This document shows, piece after piece, positions 58,814 to 64,000 of a stretch of 64,000 bases of DNA. Under the pieces are notes generated by a model. It was not told the origin of the DNA, did not search any database, and worked only from the letters and a program-made list of their open reading frames with translations. Both the position numbers and the translations under genes were made by a program. Positions within the stretch are counted from its first letter, which is position 1. Each line of letters begins with the position of its first letter. This stretch comes from Aliivibrio sp. 1S175 (lineage in GTDB: Bacteria > Pseudomonadota > Gammaproteobacteria > Enterobacterales > Vibrionaceae): assembly GCF_001690985.1 (NCBI RefSeq), contig NZ_MAJS01000079.1, forward strand, positions 372,001 through 436,000, in the 5' to 3' direction.

Positions 58814-59602
58814 ATGATTCATGAAACTGCTAAAATTCATCCATCAGCTGTAATTGAAGGAAACGTAACCATTGGAGCTAATGTTTCCGTTGGTCCGTTT
58901 ACTTATATTACTGGCAATGTGTCGATCGGTGACGGTACGGAAGTTATGTCGCACGTAGTCATCAAAGGTGATACGACAATAGGCAAAGATAACCGTATTT
59001 TTCCATTTTCAATCATTGGTGAAGAAAACCAAGATAAAAAATATGGTGGAGAAATTACTACTGTTGTTGTTGGTGATCGTAATGTGATTCGTGAAAGTGT
59101 TCAAATCCATCGTGGTACGACACAAGATAAAGCAACAACAGTGATTGGCGATGATAATCTACTGTGTGTGAATGCGCATATTGCTCATGATGTGATTGTT
59201 GGTAATCATACCCATATAGGTAACAATGCTATTTTAGGTGGCCATGTAACTGTGGGTGATTACGCTGGTGTTATGGCGTTATCAGCGATTCATCCTTTCT
59301 GTTCTATTGGCGCATACGCTTACGTCGGTGGTTGTTCTGCTGTCGTTCAAGATGTATTACCTTATGTTCTTGCCCAAGGTAACCATGCTTCACCTTTTGG
59401 TTTGAATTTAGTTGGCTTAAAGCGTAATGGATTTGAAAAAGCAGAAATACGCGGGTTGCAGAAAGCTTATAAAGAAATTTATCGTTTAGGTAAAACACTT
59501 GATGAAGCAAAACTTGTATTAGTTGAAATGGCAGAAGAGTTTACCTCAATAACGCCAATGCTAGATATGCTAAATAACTCAGAGCGTGGCATCATCCGTT
59601 AA
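58814..59602 (+). CDS. lpxA: UDP-N-acetylglucosamine acyltransferase
   Basis: 262 residues, the same length as E. coli LpxA. First step of lipid A synthesis. Left-handed beta-helix repeats run from about residue 5 to 185 (IHPSAVIEGNVTIGANVSVGPF). The catalytic His is in NAHIAHDVIVGNHTHIGNN. The C-terminal helical domain follows (KRNGFEKAEIRGLQKAYKEIY). The start is the ATG at 58814. An earlier in-frame start would overlap fabZ. Confidence 0.96.
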   Translation: MIHETAKIHPSAVIEGNVTIGANVSVGPFTYITGNVSIGDGTEVMSHVVIKGDTTIGKDNRIFPFSIIGEENQDKKYGGEITTVVVGDRNVIRESVQIHRGTTQDKATTVIGDDNLLCVNAHIAHDVIVGNHTHIGNNAILGGHVTVGDYAGVMALSAIHPFCSIGAYAYVGGCSAVVQDVLPYVLAQGNHASPFGLNLVGLKRNGFEKAEIRGLQKAYKEIYRLGKTLDEAKLVLVEMAEEFTSITPMLDMLNNSERGIIR

Positions 59603-59640
59603 TGATTATCTTCATATAATTGAGAACATGATGTGTATAG

Positions 59641-59671
59641 AAAAAGATCGCTCTATTTGCGGTCTTTTTTT
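59641..59671 (+). terminator. Hairpin between lpxA and lpxB
   Basis: AAAAAGATCGC/GCGGTCTTTTT stem with one G-U pair and a seven-nt loop, followed by T5GC. It is likely a partial terminator. Confidence 0.65.
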
Positions 59672-59704
59672 GCTTTAAGCAGAAATGAAAAATTAGGTAT
59701 AAAT

Positions 59705-60865
59705 ATGGCACAAGTAAATAAACCATTACGAATAGGTATTGTCGCTGGTGAACTTTCTGGTGATACGCTAGGAGAAGGTTTTATCAAATCAGTAAAAGCA
59801 CAATATCCTGATGCTGAATTTGTTGGGATTGGTGGGCCAAAAATGATAGCTCAAGGTTGTGAGTCATTATTTGATATGGAAGAACTAGCCGTAATGGGAT
59901 TAGTGGAAGTATTGGGTCGTTTACCTCGCTTACTGAAAGTTAAAGCTGAGTTAGTGCGTTTTTTTACTCAAAATCCACCTGATGTGTTTATTGGTATTGA
60001 TGCACCTGATTTTAATTTACGTTTAGAAAAAACGCTAAAAGAGAAAGGCATTAAAACGGTTCATTATGTTAGTCCATCGGTATGGGCCTGGCGTCCAAAG
60101 CGTATATTTAAAATTGATGCGGCCACTGATCTTGTTTTAGCATTCTTACCGTTTGAAAAAGCATTCTATGATAAATACAATGTTGCTTGTGAATTTATTG
60201 GTCATACGCTAGCGGATGCTATTCCTATGGAAAGCGATAAATCTTCTGCTCGTAAATTGTTAGGTTTAAAGCAAGATCGTAAATGGTTAGCCGTTTTACC
60301 AGGTAGCCGTGGCGGAGAAGTTGCATTAATTGCTAAGCCATTTATTGAAACTTGTCAGCGTGTACATAAGCAATATCCTGAAATGGGTTTTGTGGTTGCA
60401 GCTGTGAACGAAAAACGCAAAGAACAATTTGAAACTATTTGGAAAGACATTGCTCCCGAATTAGAATTTACCATTATTCAAGATACCGCTCGAAATGTAA
60501 TGACAGCCGCTGATGCTGTATTATTAGCCTCTGGGACTGTAGCGCTTGAATGTATGCTAATTAAAAGGCCCATGGTAGTTGGCTATCAAGTAAATAAATT
60601 AACAGGATGGATTGCTCAAAAGCTTTCTATTACTGAATTTGTTTCTCTGCCTAATGTCTTGGCAGGGAAAGAATTAGTACAAGAATTTATTCAAGAAGAG
60701 TGTCACCCTGATTTTCTTTATCCGGCAATGGAAAAAGTCTTGAGCCAAGATAACAGTAAATTAATTGAAAAATTTACTGAAATGCATCAGTGGATCCAAA
60801 AGGATGCGGACAAGCAAGCCGCTAATGCCGTCTTACGTCTAATTAATAAAGAAACAGTAGAATAA
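59705..60865 (+). CDS. lpxB: Lipid-A-disaccharide synthase
   Basis: 386 residues, GT-B-like glycosyltransferase that joins UDP-2,3-diacylglucosamine and lipid X. Recognisable blocks: [63 protein letters not shown] and [16 protein letters not shown]. The start is the ATG at 59705 with AGGT eight bases upstream. The in-frame GTG-type start at 59633 would run through the hairpin and adds 24 residues foreign to the family. rnhB follows after four bases. Confidence 0.95.
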   Translation: MAQVNKPLRIGIVAGELSGDTLGEGFIKSVKAQYPDAEFVGIGGPKMIAQGCESLFDMEELAVMGLVEVLGRLPRLLKVKAELVRFFTQNPPDVFIGIDAPDFNLRLEKTLKEKGIKTVHYVSPSVWAWRPKRIFKIDAATDLVLAFLPFEKAFYDKYNVACEFIGHTLADAIPMESDKSSARKLLGLKQDRKWLAVLPGSRGGEVALIAKPFIETCQRVHKQYPEMGFVVAAVNEKRKEQFETIWKDIAPELEFTIIQDTARNVMTAADAVLLASGTVALECMLIKRPMVVGYQVNKLTGWIAQKLSITEFVSLPNVLAGKELVQEFIQEECHPDFLYPAMEKVLSQDNSKLIEKFTEMHQWIQKDADKQAANAVLRLINKETVE

Positions 60866-60869
60866 CGTT

Positions 60870-61493
60870 ATGACAAAAAAAACAGACTCAAAAGAATTAC
60901 CACCATTTGAATACCCTCAAGGTTATCAGCTTTTTGCAGGGGTTGATGAAGTTGGACGTGGACCATTAGTTGGTGCTGTTGTGACGGCTGCCGTTATTTT
61001 AGACCCTAATAATCCAATCGAAGGATTAACGGATTCTAAAAAACTGACGGATAAAAAACGTGATTTATTGTTTCCAGAAATCCAAGAAAAAGCATTAGCA
61101 TGGTCACTAGGCCGCTGTGAAGCACATGAAATTGATGAATTGAATATCTTACAAGCTACGATGGTTGCAATGCAAAGAGCCATTGCAGGGTTGCCGATTA
61201 CACCAGATTTTGCCTTAATTGATGGCAATAAAGTTCCTGATTTACCAATGGATAGTTTGGCGGTTGTTAAAGGTGATTTACGAGTTCAAGAGATCAGTGC
61301 TGCATCTATTATTGCAAAAGTAACTCGGGATAGAGAAATGGAAGTTCTAGATAAAGAATTTCCTCAATTTGGTTTTGCGAAGCATAAAGGTTACCCAACC
61401 AAGGCACATTTTGCTGCCATTGAAGAGCATGGTGTGATATCTGAGCATCGCCGTAGCTTTAAACCCGTGAAACGTGTGTTAGGAATAGAGTAA
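60870..61493 (+). CDS. rnhB: Ribonuclease HII
   Basis: 207 residues. Nicks DNA at misincorporated ribonucleotides and degrades RNA in hybrids. The active-site acidic residues are visible in [21 protein letters not shown] (Asp26, Glu27) and [11 protein letters not shown], with [13 protein letters not shown]. It lies between lpxB and dnaE, as in E. coli, and its stop codon shares a base with the dnaE start (TAATG). Confidence 0.96.
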   Translation: MTKKTDSKELPPFEYPQGYQLFAGVDEVGRGPLVGAVVTAAVILDPNNPIEGLTDSKKLTDKKRDLLFPEIQEKALAWSLGRCEAHEIDELNILQATMVAMQRAIAGLPITPDFALIDGNKVPDLPMDSLAVVKGDLRVQEISAASIIAKVTRDREMEVLDKEFPQFGFAKHKGYPTKAHFAAIEEHGVISEHRRSFKPVKRVLGIE

Positions 61494-64000
61494 TGTCTGA
61501 CCCTAAATTTGTACACCTTAGAGTTCATAGTGATTTTTCGCTTGTTGATGGCCTTTCTAAAGTCCCACCATTAGTTAAGAAAGTTGCTGAGATGAACATG
61601 CCAGCCATGGGTTTAACTGATTTCACTAACTTATGTGGTTTGGTTAAGTATTATTTTGCAGCCCATGGCGCAGGTGTTAAACCGATTATTGGTGCAGATT
61701 TTACGGTTCAGTCAAAAGAATTTGGTAATGAGCTGTTTAACCTAACGGTCTTAGCAAAAAATAATGAAGGGTATAAAAACCTAACACTATTAATATCAAA
61801 AGCATACCTACGCGGTCACGTTCAACATACTCCTGTCATGGATAAAGAGTGGTTGATAGAGCATAAAGAAGGTTTAATTCTTCTTTCTGGTGGTAAGAAT
61901 GGTGATGTAGGTAAAGCGCTGCTGAAAGGCAATAAAGAACTTGCTGATGAATGCGTTGAGTTTTATCAAACCTACTTTCCAGACCACTATTATCTTGAGT
62001 TAACTCGAACTGGTCGTACTGACGAAGAAAGCTACCTTCACTTTGCTGTAGAGCTCGCTGAAAAAGAAGGGTTGCCCGTTGTTGCAACCAATGATGTTCG
62101 CTTTATTAAAGCAGACGATTTTGATGCGCATGAGATTCGTGTAGCGATTCATGACGGCTTTACTCTCGTCGATCCTCGTCGACCAAGGCTTTATAGTGAA
62201 CAGCAGTATTTACGCTCAGAAGAAGAGATGTGCGAACTTTTTGCTGACATTCCAGAAGCGTTAGAAAATAGTGTAGAGATAGCTAAACGTTGTAATGTAA
62301 CTGTTCGCTTGGGTGAATACTTTCTTCCCAACTTCCCAACGGAAGGGATGAAAATTGAAGATTTCCTTGTAAAGAAATCTCAAGAAGGATTAGAAAGACG
62401 TTTAGCCTTTTTATTTCCAGATGAAAATATACGCCTAGAGCGTCGACCTGAATACGATGAACGTTTACAAATCGAACTCGACGTTATTAACCAAATGGGG
62501 TTCCCCGGTTATTTCTTGATCGTAATGGAATTTATCCAATGGTCAAAAGATAACTTAATTCCTGTTGGGCCTGGTCGAGGGTCAGGTGCGGGCTCACTTG
62601 TAGCTTATGCATTAGATATTACCGATCTTGATCCTCTCGAATATGACTTGTTATTTGAACGATTCTTGAATCCTGAACGTGTATCGATGCCCGATTTCGA
62701 TATTGATTTCTGTATGGATAAGCGTGATCAAGTAATAGACCACGTTGCTGAAATGTATGGTCGTGATGCCGTATCTCAAATCATCACCTTTGGTACAATG
62801 GCAGCAAAAGCAGTAATTCGAGATGTAGGCCGTGTTCTTGGTCATCCTTATGGTTTTGTTGATCGTCTTTCAAAACTAATCCCGCCAGATCCTGGAATGA
62901 CATTAGCAAAAGCATTTGATGCAGAGCCTCAACTTCCTGAACTGTATAATGGTGATGAAGAAGTTAAAGCCTTGATCGACATGTGCCGTATTTTGGAAGG
63001 CTGTACCCGAAATGCAGGTAAGCATGCGGGTGGTGTTGTTATTTCACCAACGACAATTACTGATTTCTCTCCTTTATATTGTGATGCGGATGGCAACTTC
63101 CCTGTAACTCAATTTGACAAAAATGACGTTGAAACGGCAGGTCTAGTTAAGTTTGATTTCTTGGGTTTAAGAACCTTAACTATTATTGATTGGGCTCTAG
63201 GCTTAATTAATCCTAAATTAGAAAAGCAAGGCAAAAAAGCGATACGAATAGAATCCATTCCTTTGAATGATCCTGCTGCGTTTAAACTGTTACAAAATTC
63301 AGAAACTACGGCGGTCTTCCAATTAGAATCGCGTGGAATGAAGGATTTGATCAAGCGATTACAACCAGATAGTTTTGAAGACATTATCGCATTGGTTGCA
63401 CTTTTCCGCCCAGGCCCTCTGCAGTCAGGGATGGTGGATAACTTCATTGACCGTAAACATGGTCGTGAAGACGTGTCTTATCCTGATGTGAATTGGCAGC
63501 ATGAGTCATTAAAGGAAACGCTAGAGCCAACGTACGGCATTATTTTATATCAAGAACAAGTAATGCAAATTGCACAGATCTTAGCCGGTTATACGCTGGG
63601 TGGCGCCGATATGCTTCGTCGTGCAATGGGTAAGAAAAAACCCGAAGAAATGGCAAAACAACGTGGTACTTTTAAAGATGGTGCCATTGCTAATGGGGTA
63701 GATGGCGAGTTGTCGATGAAAATCTTCGACTTGGTAGAAAAGTTTGCAGGGTATGGTTTTAACAAATCTCACTCAGCCGCTTATGCTTTAGTGTCTTACC
63801 AAACGTTATGGTTGAAAACGCATTACCCTGCCGAATTTATGGCGGCGGTAATGACCGCAGATATGGATAACACTGATAAGATCATCGGTCTTGTTGATGA
63901 ATGTTTCCGTATGAAGCTAAAAGTGCTTCCACCAGATGTTAATGCTGGTTTATATCGTTTCAATGTCGATGAAGATGGCGCTATCGTTTATGGTATTGGT
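61493..64000 (+). CDS. dnaE: DNA polymerase III alpha subunit, 3' end outside window
   Basis: 836 codons are visible, and the family length is about 1160. The frame is open to the right edge. The PHP domain ([25 protein letters not shown]) is followed by the polymerase core. The three catalytic Asp are at residues 401 and 403 ([13 protein letters not shown]) and 555 ([12 protein letters not shown]), the same numbers as in E. coli. [16 protein letters not shown] and [14 protein letters not shown] are also present. It is translationally coupled to rnhB through a TAATG overlap. Confidence 0.97.
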   Translation, partial: MSDPKFVHLRVHSDFSLVDGLSKVPPLVKKVAEMNMPAMGLTDFTNLCGLVKYYFAAHGAGVKPIIGADFTVQSKEFGNELFNLTVLAKNNEGYKNLTLLISKAYLRGHVQHTPVMDKEWLIEHKEGLILLSGGKNGDVGKALLKGNKELADECVEFYQTYFPDHYYLELTRTGRTDEESYLHFAVELAEKEGLPVVATNDVRFIKADDFDAHEIRVAIHDGFTLVDPRRPRLYSEQQYLRSEEEMCELFADIPEALENSVEIAKRCNVTVRLGEYFLPNFPTEGMKIEDFLVKKSQEGLERRLAFLFPDENIRLERRPEYDERLQIELDVINQMGFPGYFLIVMEFIQWSKDNLIPVGPGRGSGAGSLVAYALDITDLDPLEYDLLFERFLNPERVSMPDFDIDFCMDKRDQVIDHVAEMYGRDAVSQIITFGTMAAKAVIRDVGRVLGHPYGFVDRLSKLIPPDPGMTLAKAFDAEPQLPELYNGDEEVKALIDMCRILEGCTRNAGKHAGGVVISPTTITDFSPLYCDADGNFPVTQFDKNDVETAGLVKFDFLGLRTLTIIDWALGLINPKLEKQGKKAIRIESIPLNDPAAFKLLQNSETTAVFQLESRGMKDLIKRLQPDSFEDIIALVALFRPGPLQSGMVDNFIDRKHGREDVSYPDVNWQHESLKETLEPTYGIILYQEQVMQIAQILAGYTLGGADMLRRAMGKKKPEEMAKQRGTFKDGAIANGVDGELSMKIFDLVEKFAGYGFNKSHSAAYALVSYQTLWLKTHYPAEFMAAVMTADMDNTDKIIGLVDECFRMKLKVLPPDVNAGLYRFNVDEDGAIVYGIG

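Overview
The window reads as a housekeeping stretch of the large chromosome of a marine member of the Vibrionaceae, most probably Aliivibrio (Vibrio) fischeri or a close relative. This is judged from protein sequences, low GC content, the gene order (ssrA-smpB-ratAB-bamE-recN-nadK-grpE-dnaK-dnaJ; phoBR-pst; rpsB through dnaE) and the ANDENYALAA tmRNA tag. Nearly every gene is a core gammaproteobacterial gene. I see no prophage, insertion sequence, CRISPR array, tRNA or rRNA gene.

Layout. 1-12.8 kb: a DUF3332-like lipoprotein (cut by the left edge), tmRNA and its partner smpB, ratA/ratB, bamE, the SOS gene recN behind a 42-bp perfect palindrome holding two LexA boxes, nadK, then the heat-shock genes grpE, dnaK and dnaJ, with sigma-32-type promoters ahead of grpE and dnaK. 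An unknown secreted protein sits between grpE and dnaK, and a structured spacer separates dnaK from dnaJ. 12.9-15.7 kb: the tRNA U34-hydroxylation pair trhP-yfhL, and rdgC. 15.8-24.3 kb: a complete phosphate regulon (phoB, phoR, pstS-like, pstC, pstA, pstB, phoU) with two Pho boxes. 24.4-29.4 kb: the most accessory-looking part, an envelope cluster with an exported repeat protein, a previously uncalled 25-residue membrane peptide, two outer-membrane barrel candidates, a lipoprotein, a LysR regulator and a YgiW-type OB-fold protein. 29.4-32.1 kb: cutC and a divergent peroxiredoxin/OxyR-like pair. 32.1-36.2 kb: the glyoxylate shunt (aceB-aceA) behind a 574-bp control region with tandem repeats, and a CBS-domain protein.

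36.4-42.1 kb: queuosine genes queA and tgt, then yajC-secD-secF. 42.1-46.2 kb: yaeH, glnD and map on the minus strand, diverging from rpsB. 46.3-64 kb: the long plus-strand run rpsB, tsf, pyrH, frr, uppS, cdsA, dxr, rseP, bamA, skp, lpxD, fabZ, lpxA, lpxB, rnhB, dnaE (cut by the right edge). It links translation, isoprenoid and phospholipid precursors, outer-membrane protein assembly, lipid A synthesis and replication.

I did not find a clearly new multi-gene system. The best leads are small: the 25-residue membrane peptide in the envelope cluster, the unknown secreted gene inside the heat-shock locus, the inverted-repeat-rich dnaK-dnaJ spacer, the recN double operator and the repeat array upstream of aceB. 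Family names come from recognition of the sequence, not from a database search.
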